Part shown: positions 43,263 through 56,004 of the stretch, one piece after another | How positions within the stretch are numbered: position 1 is the stretch's first letter | How the letters are laid out: each line of letters opens with the position of its first letter | Source of the DNA: Owenia fusiformis | Lineage: Eukaryota; Annelida; Polychaeta; Sabellida; Oweniidae | Length of the DNA: 64,000 nt | Assembly (NCBI GenBank): GCA_903813345.2 | Contig: CAIIXF020000006.1 | Coordinates: 35,808,436 to 35,872,435 of the forward strand | Reading direction: 5' to 3' | Program-made: the position numbers and the translations under genes | Notes under the pieces: model-generated | Database searches by the model: none | The model's input: the letters and a program-made list of their open reading frames with translations, nothing else | What the model was told of the DNA's origin: nothing

Positions 43263-44805
43263 ACGTGACCAGGATAAACGTTGGTATTGCGGGAATAACA
43301 CTAGGCATAATGAATTGTGTCTTAAGTTTAGGGTAGAGCACACACGGACGCATCGACAGACAAGTGATTGCAAAAGCTCACCATGTGAGCTAAAAAACAC
43401 TGCCCTTTGGCAAGAAAGTACTAATGGATTAAGATATGACTGTTCAAAATCACTTGCCATACTGTACCTGGTCCTTTGAAACAGACCCAAACATAATTTT
43501 TTATCATACAAAAATCGAGTAAAAAGGACCTGTTTATAGAGTGACAATACACCATGGTAGTGTACAAGGTCAAATATTTTTTTTTTAAATTTCATGAGGC
43601 ATGTTTTAGCGAAAAAATGTTCCTTTAACCCACCTAGGAGAAAAGTTGAGCTTGTTAAAGTTTCTGACATGCCCAAATTTTCAGTAGTTTTGACTTGAAA
43701 CGATAAATCCTTGTGTTCTTATAAAATGAATTTCTTCATTAATAATGGCTCAATATACTTAAAAGTAAGCTCAAAATACTTGGAATTGAATAATCTTTCA
43801 AATAATACCTTATACATATATGATTGTTTATTTCAGAGATCATGAAGACAACACATTACATGTATTTGAGATCTAATGTTATATACTAGTAATGTGCCCA
43901 TACTTTAGGCAGCCAGTTTGAGGGAAGAATCAGAAAACGATATAATAATTGTGATCTACTCTAAAATTCCTTCAATTTGAGTATAATAATAGTCTTACTT
44001 TGAAGAGATGGGTGAAATATTGTGAAATTCCCTATTAGGTGACCATTTTGAATTTTCTGAGGATCAAATCAGAAGAACAATACCATTATTGTGATCTACT
44101 CTGCAATGCCTTCAATTTGAGTGTAATATAGCCAAATAGCCTTATTTTTGGAAGTGGTCAGGAAATTGTGAAATCCCTATTTAGACAGCCCCTCAGCCCC
44201 AATACTTAACTTGAAATCTGTTTGAATTAATCTTTCATTTTAGCATTATAGAGCTATACATGTACTGAAAAATATCTCAAACCAAACGGAAATTCCAGCA
44301 TTCCCGACCCCATACACATACCTAGGGGTCAGGCTGAAAAACACGTTATATAGGTGAAATAGATGTATTTTGTGAATTTACTTCCAAAATTTCAAACAGA
44401 AATATTCACCACTTTGCTTAAAAATTTTAGATTTTCACAAAAAATCCTGACATTTTAAAGTGGTAGCCATCTCGAAAATTGTTTTTTTGCTTAAGACAAT
44501 TACCAATACACATCTTTCCACCAAATACGAAAAAAATCCATCCACTAGTATTTGAGTTGTTCAATGGATGGACTGGGGGCTCACTATATCCCTACCAAAC
44601 CTTGTTTGTTGGAATTAAGTTAACTGTCCCAACATCACTGTCATATGGTTGGTTTAGACTGTTGAAGCTGACACAGGAGGGGAGTAGGAAGACTGTTCTA
44701 TTCATAGTCAATATTCAGAAAGGACAAGGTGCAATTATTGGCAATTATCCCTATGGTCAAAATGAATCATTCGTAGGTGTAACATGAAGAATAAAATGTC
44801 ATATA
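43263..44805. other. Non-coding DNA with a two-copy repeat
   Basis: A ~130-bp direct repeat at about 43925-44050 and 44065-44185 shares ATTGTGATCTACTCT, CCTTCAATTTGAGT and ATTGTGAAAT. A 102-codon frame at 44479-44787 has no recognised domain and no splice support; I do not call it. Confidence 0.5.
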
Positions 44806-45657
44806 ATCACCCTATGCAGACAGAGCCTGTGGGAAATATTGGGTGCGGAGCAAATGAGCGGAGGGTGCGGAGCTAACGGTCATTTTTGAATTTAAATTTG
44901 GGATATTTCTGAAACTAAGCCGTTTTGGGAGTTCAAATATACCAAGATGTGTGTATTTGACACCAAATAACAATACAATTGTGAAAATAGTAGCGCAATT
45001 CATTCTATAGCGACGCAGTGTGCCTCAAACCTTTCCCAGACCTATATATTTTGAAATTATCCTTTTAATACTGAGTCCCCAGCATTCATAAAAAATGGTG
45101 TTCGAGGTACACTATCTATACAAATTATTTTTGCATCTTGGAAGCCAGGCAGTATCTGTGTGATTTTATAAAAATTCGGAAATGTTTTTCAGATATGAGC
45201 CCCTCTAAATATTGGGTGCAGAGCAGCTCCATAAACGTACCTCCGCACCCAATATTTAGAGGGGGCTCATATCTGAAGAACATTTCCGAATTTTTATAAA
45301 ATCACACAGATACTGCCTGGCTTCCAAGATGCAAAAATAATTTGCATGGGTAGTGTATCTTGAACACCATTTTTTATGAATGCTGGGGACGCAGTATTAA
45401 AAGGATAGTCTCAAAATATATAGGTCTGGGAAATGTTTAAGGCATACTGCGTCGCTATAAAATGAATTGCACTACTATTTTCACAATTTTATTGATATTT
45501 GGTGTCAAATACACATATCTTGGTATTTGAAGTCCCAAAACGGCTTAGTTTCAGAAATATCCCAATTTTAAATTCAAAAATGACCGTTAGCTCCGCACCC
45601 TCCGCTCATTTGCGCCGCACCCAATATTTCCCACAGGCTCTGTCTGCATAGGGTGAT
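44806..45657. repeat. 852-bp near-perfect palindrome
   Basis: The arms of about 410 bp (44806-45215 and 45250-45657) are reverse complements with only scattered mismatches; outer ends ATCACCCTATGCAGACAGAG / CTCTGTCTGCATAGGGTGAT. The spacer is about 35 bp. The motif AATATTGGGTGCGGAGC (or GCAGAGC) is at both the outer part and the inner end of each arm, so each arm is bracketed by the same phrase. No coding capacity was found. Confidence 0.93.
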
Positions 45658-45839
45658 AATACTTTGGAAAATATTAAAGTGCTCGGACACACATAAGCTG
45701 AGATAGGGATCATTTCGTTCAGTAAGGTTGTATTGACTTACATGGGGCTGTGCACCATTGACTTAACATGAGGATATCAGCAGATCCCAATATAGGCCAT
45801 TGGTTTCCATTGATTATCACAGAAATACCAAAAATACAC

Positions 45840-45942
45840 TATGACCTGAATCGATTGCAAACTTAATAATTTCACAATACGACACAAATGGTTTATCTCA
45901 TCAAATGTGCAAATATGAAGTTTGCAATCGATTCAGGTCATA
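45840..45942. repeat. Hairpin with 25-bp arms
   Basis: TATGACCTGAATCGATTGCA (45840) and TGCAATCGATTCAGGTCATA (to 45942), each extended by AACTT/AAGTT, are perfect inverted repeats around a 53-bp loop. Confidence 0.88.
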
Positions 45943-45988
45943 CTTAAAATTAAAAGATTGTACGTTTTTTCATCATTTTTTTCCCTAC

Positions 45989-46080
45989 AAAATGGCTATA
46001 GAAAAATGATCCAAAAACAACTTTTACACTTATCAAAATGGCTATAGAAAAATGATCCAAAAACAACTTTTACACTTATC
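45989..46080. repeat. 45-bp tandem duplication
   Basis: Two exact or near-exact copies beginning CAAAATGGCTATAGAAAAAT (45989 and 46034), each ending ACTTTTACACTTAT. Confidence 0.93.
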
Positions 46081-48515
46081 AAATATCATACAAGTTTGTA
46101 AAACCAAAGATTACACTATTATATATCATTATGCAGTAACATATTTGGATAAGATGCAGGGATGCGTAGGATGTAAATGGATTTTGACAGACACAAAAAT
46201 ACTTCCTGGTTTGGAATCTATGCCTCTACACTTCATGATTGAATTATGACCCTAATAAGTGGCCTATACATCAATACAGTGCTGAACATAGGTCAACAAG
46301 ATACTAGTGTGCATATAAATGTAATAATTGAAGCAGAATACTCATTTTGAAAAATCAGATGAATTATTTTTTCCCATGGGGAGATCCCAATGGAGGGTGT
46401 ATAAGGTCCTTTCTAGACAGCAACAGGAGTCCAGCTGATCCCACAGGATGATGTTTGACCCTCTTGCTCCGAAGTCAAAGTATGCTGTCTTCAAAACATC
46501 TTTTCAATAGGCCATTCAGTTGTTGCTTTTACAAAATCTGAAAAATGAGTAGTCAAGTATCAGAAGTCTGCAATTTTACAGATTGAATCTTGCTGCTTGG
46601 ATCTATCAAGTGGAAATGATTCAGGAAAGGCCATCACAACAAAACAAACATGCACAGCACCTTCAATATGATTAACAGTTTTGGTGTGATTGCCTTTTTC
46701 AATTGTTTTTTGAAAGATTTGGTCCTGTCACCTTATCAGTGTGCTCAATGGCATTTCCATTGAGCCAAAGCATTCATTCTGGAGGTTGTTGACCAGAATG
46801 CACCAAGATGAGATATTGCGTAGAAAAAAAATTAGTCAGCATTTAGATTTGGGGTATCATTTCCGTTACCCCAAAATACCATTTAGGTTGTAAAATAGAA
46901 TGTGCTAATGAAGGTTAAAACAGAAATTATTTACCTGATATTATGAAGGCCTTCATAAAAAGTTATTGTGAAATCCATTGTCTTCTAACAGCCACAGTAC
47001 CAATTCATTCCTGAAACTGAAAATTATTATACAAATATTAAATAATACATAATTTTAAAGTTCGGAATGGAATCCGAAAATTCTATTTTAAAATATATGA
47101 TCATTTTAAGCAAGGAAAAGAGAGAACATTTATGTTACAGCAGCAGAGAGGATTCAATCTTTGTATTAGCTAGAATAAGAAGTTATGAGACAGGAATGAT
47201 GATTAATAGTCTATTTCTACACAATTTTTAATCAGAGTCGAAAATGTTTATCTTTTTAAATTCGTGTTTTATCTCAGTGAAATTTACCTGCGCCTTATAC
47301 CATATACTACATCTGGAGCTTGCATATGACCCTAAACTTCCAAAATGCATGGTGAATATAATATAGACTAGAATTTTCTTATTTTCGTCCTATGATATCT
47401 CTAACATTTACAAATAAAAATATCAAGAAGCTAGACCAAATCTTTCTGAAACAATGAAAATGTCAGTTTGCTCAAATTTCAACACTCTCATGTTCATAGG
47501 CCCAGGTTAAAGTATTAGTAAGTCTAATATTATATGCAAAAGCCTATTATTCATTACTTCAGAGAATATTTATCCCATCGAGACTTTCGACTAGTATCCC
47601 CTAGTCTTTTATATAATATATAAACCAGAGAGATGAACTTACATAGAATTTTTAAATATTTCGACTGAAGTGGGGCACCTGTGAAAATTATATTGGACTT
47701 ACTTATACTATACTTTGACCTGGGCATATGCTCATGTTGTACCTTATCAGGCCCGTAGCAAGGCCCCTCTTTCAAAATTATGCAGTTTTCACCAGTTTGA
47801 GCACCTTTTGCATGAAATTTTAGCCAAAACTGTCAAAAAGCTCCCCCTTGGCAAAAGCTCCCCCTTGGTAAAACCCCTCCCATTGGTAAAAAGTGTCTAC
47901 AGGCCTGCATATCCCAAACAATCAACTGTCAAGCTTACTTTTTATAACATGGGAAATCCTCACTTCAGCAAGTCCAGCTGTGCCATTTATTTAAGGTGAG
48001 CGCTGCATGTGATGATAAGGAAACAGAATTACATGTATGTCTGACACAATTGGTGATGCCTGCTCTTGATGTTCCAACATGTTGTCATCCCATGGACTTT
48101 AGTCTAAAGGTCCGTTGACTTGTCATCCATTCCTCTAAACTCAGTATAATTATAATTCTAAAAACACCTTCCGTCCGATTTGGAACTCTAAATTTTTAAA
48201 GATGTCATTTTAAAAGCAAAAAAGGCTCCAAAACGTAATAAAATATGTAGTTTGGATGTTCATTTATGTCTGTGGATTATATTTTATACCACAAACACTT
48301 ATAAATACCTGAAATTTGCAATAAAAGTGCCCAAAAATTGTTGTTTCGAAATTCCCCATTTTTCCTGTACCGCGCTAGTCACGTGACCCTTACGCGTAGC
48401 AGGCAATGCCTAGTATTACAGATATTACAGTACATATTTCAACATGTTCAATATGGCAAACATCAGCGATTCTGACTCCCGGGTTCTGGGGAATGGCTAT
48501 ATATATACGTAAAGG
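46081..48515. other. Non-coding DNA; dispersed repeat at 47780-47890
   Basis: No gene recognised. The stretch ATGCAGTTTTCACC..CAAAAAGCTCCCCC..TTGGTAAAACC at 47779-47882 has a second copy at 53812-53912, so it is a dispersed repeat. The open frame at 47715-47999 overlaps it and is not called. Confidence 0.5.
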
Positions 48516-50130
48516 CTAGAGTACCGACAATTGTCGGTACTCTAGACTCTGATGTGGTGGCACGCTAGAGGACCGACAAATAAATTGTCGGTACGGGAGA
48601 TATGCTGTGTTTACACGCTAGAGGACCGACAAATATTGATTTTCGAATTTTCTGGCGCATGCGCAATGCGCGGGGGGATATTTCAGATATCATACGGATA
48701 TTTTGGGAACAATTGCAAAACTCGGGGAGGGCATTAGCCCCGGTTACCCGGGGATTACCAAACCCAGTCAAAAAATGGTAGCCCGGGAACAGGGAATGGT
48801 AGTAAACGTTGAAAGACCCAATAAAAAACATGAACAAGTAAGACGTAGCAGAGCCCATGGTTAGAGAGCTATTAATGCAGAGTAAACGGCTATATATATT
48901 CTAAACAGACAGGATATTTCTCCTGAGCCGATCAGGCGTAGAAAGGGGCGTTTGCTACCCATTAGATAGAAGAAAATAGCTAGAATGTTTTTTATTTGAA
49001 GCTTATGGTATGAGGTTCCATATCCATCCGCCAAAAGGTATGACCCCTATATAGTCCATTTAAAAACCTGTGGTATCGTTCTAAATAACCCATAGTTGGC
49101 TTCTAGGGTTCCTAGTATGCCACTTTTTGGTATCAAAATAAAGAGGAGTTCAACTTTCATTTGAATTACGAAAATAGCGATGTAGGTCAAAATAGTTCCG
49201 AACATGAGCATGTTTACTACGCGTTTGCCCGTCATATCAGAATTGAGGAAGTGGTAGCAAACGCGAGTTACAATAAACGGACGCTGATATCTCAAAAAGT
49301 AACCTGACTCCCTATAATTTGATCTAGGTCAATCGAACCCCTATATGGACAGGTGCATTTTGATATATAACACTATGGGGGGTAAGCGTTTCATAGTTGG
49401 TCACGAACGCCATATGTGCAAGGTATTGTTATGAATTTTCGAATTTGGTGTTGGATTACGGTACTCCTACCTTATAGCACAATTTTTGATGGAAGTTGCA
49501 TTTGGCTCCCTAAGTTAATGGCCACGATTCCATCTCGCATGAGAGAGCTACCAAACGCAAAGTAAACAGTGATATATTCCAAATGAGATATTTCTCCTGT
49601 GCCATGGCGTAGTAAGGGTAGAGAGCGACGGGGTCGAAAGCATTCCCCTAACTGTATATATCGACCCATTAGATAGAACAAGAAAAGAGCTTTAAAAGGT
49701 TTTTTAATTGAAGCTTGTAGGACAATTTTGATGGAAGTTGAATCAATTTTTGTCGAAATAAATTTTGGCTCACTACAAGTTAATGCCTGTACGATTCCAT
49801 ACTGCAAAAGAAGCACTATGCCCCCCCCCCCCTCAAAAGAAAAAAAGTAGGTCTCGGCGGGATTCGAACTCGGGACCAAGTGTGTTCGAATCGATCTCGC
49901 TAACCACTAGGCTACCAGTGATGAGGTTATTTCTAAAAGTAAAAGTAGTGGATTCATTTATGAAATTGTCGGCTCTCTAGCAAAAACACGTAGCAGCCAC
50001 TTGCGTACCGACAATTGTCGGTTCTCTATCTGGCACTACTAGTTGACGATAGAGTGCCGACAATTGTCGGTACCCCAGAAAATACCCCTGGACAGTCTCC
50101 AGTACCGACTTTTTTGTCGGTCCTGGAGCC
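48516..50130. repeat. Cluster of CCGACAATTGTCGG palindromes, probable TIR element(s)
   Basis: A perfect 30-bp palindrome is at 48516-48545, with arms CTAGAGTACCGACAA. The half-site CTAGAGGACCGACAA recurs at 48567 and 48617. TTGTCGGCTCTCTAG is at 49966-49980. Full palindromes recur at 50008-50032 and 50043-50074, and a diverged one at 50101-50126. Outward-facing half-sites at 48567 and 49980 could be the ends of a ~1.4-kb element. Its interior has two related blocks (48865-49020 and 49540-49730, sharing CCCATTAGATAGAA, GATATTTCTCCTG and TTGAAGCTT). Confidence 0.7.
49851..49922 (-). ncRNA. tRNA-derived sequence (SINE head or tRNA pseudogene)
   Basis: Read on the minus strand it has an A-box-like GGTAGCCTAGTGGTTAGCG and a B-box/T-arm GAGTTCGAATCCCGCC at tRNA-like spacing. 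The acceptor stem does not pair and no normal anticodon arm can be drawn, so it is not a working tRNA. A pol III SINE is the likeliest origin. A poly(C)/A-rich run follows at 49821-49846. Confidence 0.5.
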
Positions 50131-51484
50131 ACTCCGATATACATAAATCGGCGAGAGGGTGTTATTTAAGGAGGACAATTTAAGGAGGGGAAATATGTCC
50201 AAGTATGCCAGTTAAAGACCAGGTATGGACTTTAGACAAGTACTATGACGGAGAATCAACTAAAAAAATGTGCGTTCTGGAATGAAAACCCGTTGCCATT
50301 GACTGAGAATCCCAGCGATCCTATAATCCTACTCAGTTTGAATTTAGACGCGGAAAACAGGTTATGAAAACGGGCTCTCTGCAAAGTTATCAAATTTAGA
50401 AAATATGGATCTTGTTTTTGAGTGGCTTAACAAGCATTCGGATACAAGACTTGGCGCTATCTCTTGTCAAATACACGCAGACTTGCAGTAAATTGGCCAT
50501 TGCAAATTGCAAAATCAGATCGTCAAATTAATCGCTTCGTTTTTAAACGTATGCTTCATATCTTCATCCAAAACTTTAGGATTCGATAGAGATAAGTTAA
50601 AACTTGTACAGGAAGAAATGGGAGATCCTACCTTAATTTAGAATCGCTGATTTCTCTGGACAAATTCCGAGAAGAAATTGTTCAACATCGCGATCAGCTC
50701 AGACTAAACTTACATGTCGTGCATGTCACTCTGAACTCACGTGATAAAATACGGCATTTTGATTGGTTACTACTCGTGTTGTCATGACGCGAAAAACAAT
50801 AGTAAACACTGAATATGTTAATGAACTGTCATATATGGAGCAATCGTCTTTCTGATTGGTTAACTTTACACGCCTCCTAAATGAATATAGTAGTCGTAGT
50901 AAATGATTCATTGATAACTCTGAAAGTGGGCGTGACCAGCTTTATTTTGACACCAAATTCAAGATGTTTCAAATAAAAATGGCCTCGCAAGACGAGGTTG
51001 AAATATCGGCAGTTTGATACTGATATGGTCTACGATAGATCAAAATTGACTGCCCCGCGTCATATGTCACGTGAGCCTATATTTGTTGAAAAATGAAAGA
51101 GATAGTGACACTTTTTAATCTTAAGTTAATACCAATATTACAAACACATATCTATTTTTTTCATTAAATATTTATTTCTTCATTATACATACATTTGTTT
51201 TACACTGCATTGATTTATTTTTGCAAAACCTTTGCTATTAGATCTTTAAATCTTTCACTTTCAGCCTCCATTTAGTCACATTGAAATGAACAAGACACTT
51301 CTATATGTCTGTGATATGTAACTTAAGTTTCTACATATTTACTGATGTAGTATATACATCAAATATACGAGGTTTATTAAATCTAGATCTAAATCTAAAA
51401 TATATTTTCTTTTTTTTCTTTCGAAAGTTGGAACAAACAAAATTGCACTCGCGTTAGTTGCCCTTCCACTTCCGGATAGGTACA
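50131..51484. other. Non-coding DNA, nothing recognised
   Basis: No convincing exon, satellite or RNA gene. Short TCACGTGA-type motifs occur at 50741 and 51067. Confidence 0.4.
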
Positions 51485-51493
51485 GGGTAAGTC

Positions 51494-51797
51494 CAAGGAG
51501 GATTGGCTCCCAGAATCGAAGTCGATATTTTCCAACAATGAAAACGCCGAGATGTCGTTATTTTCTGAAATTATAACCGATTATAAATTCAAAATAAACA
51601 GTTCAAAAGATTCGAACCAATATCTCAATCATTTCCTGTGAGTTTTGGAATTTTTCGTTAGGAAATAAGACCAAAATTTACGATTCAAATGTTGAAGTGA
51701 ACAAAATGGCGGCTGTTGGAATTCAAATTTTGTAGCACGACATGCCCATATATGGGACAGAATATCGATGTTGCACTCTGGGAGCCAATCCTCCTTG
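51494..51797 (+). mobile_element. MITE, 304 bp, 20-bp TIR, 9-bp TSD (copy 1)
   Basis: Starts CAAGGAGGATTGGCTCCCAG and ends with its exact reverse complement. Flanked by the perfect 9-bp direct repeat GGGTAAGTC (51485-51493, 51798-51806). No coding capacity. 9-bp duplications fit Mutator-like or Merlin-type transposases. Confidence 0.92.
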
Positions 51798-52382
51798 GGG
51801 TAAGTCAATGAACCTGTCATTGATTATTTATATTCTAACGGCTCTCATGACAATTAAAACCATTTTTCTTAAATTAAATAGTTTTAGATTAAGAAAATTA
51901 TTCAAATTGATACTGTTTAAATTGCAAAATAGACAAGTACATTGACAGGGCTTTGTTTGTTTTGTATAAAACGGCACAATATTGGTTTCTTACTCTGTAT
52001 AGTTTAAGAGGTCAATATGTCATGCTCAATTGTTCTAAAAATACAGCATCAAGCATCACAAAAGTAAATTAATACTTTTCCAAATAAGAATATAATCTTC
52101 AGCTGTGAATACATTTAAGTCTACATTCTTCAGTTTTTTATTGAGAAACATATGTTGAAAGTGATGACACCAAGTTTTACTTTAAATGACAAATCCGACG
52201 TCAAAACGGAATCAATATTTTTCACAAATTTTAAACATCATTTTCGAATTAAGTTTTATTATTTGTATTAACATTTTATTTTAGAAAATAATCGCTACAA
52301 TATTTTAAAAAATATTGAAGATACCACACGTGAAATTTGAGATTGATCTATAAAAAATTGTCAAATTGTTACAGTTTTAAGC

Positions 52383-52687
52383 CAAGGAGGATTGGCTCCC
52401 AGAGTGCACCACCGATATTCTGTCCCATATATGGGTATGTCGTAATACAAAATTCGAATTCAAACAGCCGCCATTTTGTTCACTTCAACATTTAAATCGT
52501 GAATTTTGGTCTTATTTCCAAACGAAAAATTCCAAAACTCACAAGAAATGATCGAGATATTGGTTCGAATCTTTTGAACTGTTTATTTTGAATTTATAGT
52601 CGGTTTTAATTTCAGAAAATAACGACATTTCGACGTTTTCATTGTTGGAAAATATCGAGTTTCGATCCTGGGAGCCAATCCTCCTTG
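52383..52687 (-). mobile_element. MITE, 305 bp, 20-bp TIR, 9-bp TSD (copy 2, inverted)
   Basis: Reverse-complement copy of the element at 51494-51797 along its whole length, with scattered substitutions. Same termini. Flanked by its own perfect 9-bp duplication GTTTTAAGC (52374-52382, 52688-52696), so it is an independent insertion and not an inverted duplication. Confidence 0.92.
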
Positions 52688-52799
52688 GTTTTAAGCCAAA
52701 GAGGTACGCGACCAAAAATGGCGTAAAAATGAAAGCGAAACACGTCATAGGGAATGCACGTCATAGGGAATTTTTTCCTGAGAATGCCGTCATAGAATA

Positions 52800-53935
52800 T
52801 AGTCCCGCGGAAGACCACTAACTTTTTTTTAATAATCATCGCTTTTGTGCTGTCGGCCTCCTAGCTGAGAGATGGGTAAAAAAATTCGCAACGATTCCCT
52901 CATCATATTATATTTCATAATCAAAATGCTCCATTTCATCAACAACATACAGGCAACACATAGTTTACAAATAATGATTATTTGTTTTTCCTGATAGTCT
53001 TAAAGGGATTTAAAGGGAGATTTTTGCTTTTGTCTTTACATGTCACATCTTATGTATTACTCCTTCTTACTTGAGCGAATATCGGTTTTTTTTCCTGAAA
53101 ATGAAAAGAAATGTTCAGAAACCTTACTGTAACACTACTTTTGACTATTCTGAGTCACATTTTCAAGATGTGATGTTGTTTAATCGCTTATACCAGAGTA
53201 TACAAGAAAGGAAATTGAACACAAATTAGATACGTATTTGTAATGCTTATATATTTTATTTCCGTTCGATCCTTTTTACATACCTTATTACATACATTCG
53301 CTACAGTGTACAGTCGTGAAAACCTAACCCTTTTGATCTTATACTATCTTATGATTTTTCAAAATGACTGTTTGCCTTAAATAGTGAATGACTAAAAATC
53401 TTATTGAAATAGAAATAACGTTACACTTTCATTTATAGCACACATGTTATTTCAACTAATTGGTTAACTCTTGATGGTCTACTTAAAGGGGTTAGAAAGA
53501 AAATAAAAGGGCCTCGGGAGTTAGTTTTTGCTTTTAGAAACAAAACTTTACATTATATACATTTACAAATGACGACATATCCTAATAGCATTGATTTGTA
53601 TTGTCATCACGGCCTCAATTTAATACCTCCTTATGACTTCTGTAATCTAGAGATGGATACCAAATTCGCAACGATCATGTTATAATTCATAATCAAAATG
53701 CTCCATTTTATCAAAGGCAACATATGATTCACAAATTGTTCTTCTTTATTGTCTACTTAAGGGGATTTAAAGGGAGATTTTTGCTCTTGTCTTTAGATAT
53801 CACAAATCATGCAGTTTTTCACCATTCTTAGCACTTTTCGCATGATTTTTTTGCCATAACTGTCAAAAAGCTCCCCCCTCTTGGCAAAATCTCCCCCTTG
53901 GTAAAACCACTCCCCCAGGTTAATCCAGGATATGG
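52800..53935. repeat. Decayed copies of the death-domain-locus flanking repeat
   Basis: Two blocks (52850-52990 and 53568-53750) share TTCGCAACGAT, TTCATAATCAAAATGCTCCA and related phrases with each other and with 43070-43170, 57800-57880 and 62830-62900. The block 53060-53180 (GTTCAGAAACCTT, CACTACTTTTGACTATT) resembles 63355-63425. A second copy of the 47780 repeat follows at 53812-53912. No death-domain exon remains here. Confidence 0.65.
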
Positions 53936-54139
53936 GTCTGTATTCTTAGACGAGATTGTTCAAGAACATAAGGTAGACATAAGTGCCACCTGTTAAAAGC
54001 TAGGAGATCTTTTCTAAGTTATTAAGTCATCAATCAGCAGACTGGTAATTGTATCCCCCACCCACTTCAAACTCCATACACTAACATACTATTACAATTT
54101 TATCTGTGTTTATTTGACTGTAGAAGGTGTACATTCATA

Positions 54140-55727
54140 GCATTGAATTGCATTTCATTGCATTGTATTGTATTGTATAGCACATCATTGTATTGTATTG
54201 TATTGTACTGCATTTTATTGTATTGCACTGCATTGTATTGTATTGCACTGCATTGTATTCTATTGCATTATATTGTACTGTATTGCACTGTATTATATTA
54301 TATTGCACTGCATTGTACTTTATTGCACTGCATTGTATTGTACTGCAGTGTACTACATTGTATTGCGCTGCATTGTATTGTATTGCACTGCATTATAATG
54401 TATTGCACTGTACCACATTGTGTTGCACTGCATTGTATTACACTGCATTGTTTTGAATTGCACTGCAATATATTGCACTGCACCATATTGTAGTGCATTG
54501 CATTGCAGTGCACTGCATTGTATTATATTGCACTGTATTGCATTGCACAGTATTGTATTGCATTATCTTGAATTACACTGGATTTTATTACACTACATTG
54601 TATTTTATTGCACTGCATTGTATTGTACTGCAGTGTACTGTATTCTATTGCACAACATTGTTTTGTATTGCAATGTACTGTATTGCATTGTATTGAATTG
54701 CACTGTATTGTATTTTATTGCACTGCATTGCACTACATTGTATTGCACTGTATTGAACTGCGATGTATTGTATTGCACTGTATTGTATTGCACTGCACTG
54801 AATTGCGATGTATTGTATTGTACTGTATTGTATTGCACTGCACTGTATTGAACTGCGATGTATTGTATTGCACTACATTGTATTGCACTGTACCACATTG
54901 TATTGCACTGCATTGTATTGAAATGAACTACATTGTAACTGTATTGTATTTTATTGCACTGCATTGCACCACATTGTATTGCACTGTATTGAACTGCGAT
55001 GTATTGTATTGCACTGCATTGTATTGCACTGTACCACATTGTGTTGCACTGAATTGTCTTACACTGCATTGCTTTGTATTGCACAGCAATATATTGCACT
55101 GCACCATATTGTATTGCACTACATTGCAATGTACTGCATTGTATTATATTGCACTGTATTGTATTGCACAGTATTGTATTGCATTGTTTTGATTTACACT
55201 GCATTTTATTACACTGCAATGTATTTTATTGCAGTGTAATGTATTGTATTGCACAGCATTGTATTGTATTGCACTGTGTTGTATTGCATTGTATTGAATT
55301 GCACTGTATTGTATTTTATTGCACTGCATTGCACTACATTGTATTGCACTGTATTGAACTGCGATGTATTGTATTACACTGCATTGTATTGCACTGTACA
55401 ACATTGTATTGCACTGCATTGTATTGAAATGAACTATATTGTATTGCACTGCACGGCATTATTTTGCACTGTATTGCATTGCATTATATTGCACTGTATT
55501 GTATTGCATCGTATTGCACTGCATTTTATTGTATTATATTGCACTACATTGTATTGTATCATATTGCACTGCATTTTTTGCATCATATAACACTGCTTTG
55601 TATTGCATCATATTACACTACATTGTATTGCATCATATTGCACTGCATTGTATTGCATCATATTGCTCTGCATTGTATTGCATCATATTGCACCGCATTG
55701 TATTACATCATATTGCACCACATAAAA
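54140..55727. repeat. 1.6-kb pentanucleotide-based array
   Basis: Nearly uninterrupted 5-bp periodicity of the kind TTGTA / TTGCA / CTGCA. It lacks stop codons in most frames on both strands, which produces many overlapping open frames of Cys/Ile/Leu/His or Gln/Asn/Cys. These are artefacts. Larger blocks (for example 54690-54900 and 55290-55420) repeat, so some segmental amplification occurred inside. The right end grades into CATCATATTGCACTGCATTG units. Confidence 0.95.
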
Positions 55728-56004
55728 ATTTATGAAATGGCCCAAAAGAATATATTTTCAATGGAACCCTTTGCAAGGGTCACTTCAACATAACGCCACG
55801 TGTAATCTGTATGCATACGCCCTCTTTTAATGAACATTATCTTTGAAACCATATTAGAATCGAATCTGATAAAAGTGCGCATCATGGTCCTGGATGTGCT
55901 GCGCGCTAGAATCAGGAAATCTCAAAGTTCTCCTCGTTAGAGCCATCAATATTATCCAAAATTGTCATTTCACTGGTTCACTCCGCAGTCTTTCGAAAAA
56001 AATC

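Noticed and set aside
44479-44787. 102-codon open frame
   Set aside because: No recognised domain. Adjacent to repeat DNA and the large palindrome; no supporting signals.
51494-52687. One large inverted duplication
   Set aside because: Each arm has its own perfect 9-bp target duplication, so these are two separate MITE insertions.
54143-55793. Many overlapping open frames of 60-200 codons on both strands
   Set aside because: They are all translations of a 5-bp repeat lacking stop codons; composition is almost only Cys/Ile/Leu/His/Tyr or Gln/Asn/Cys.
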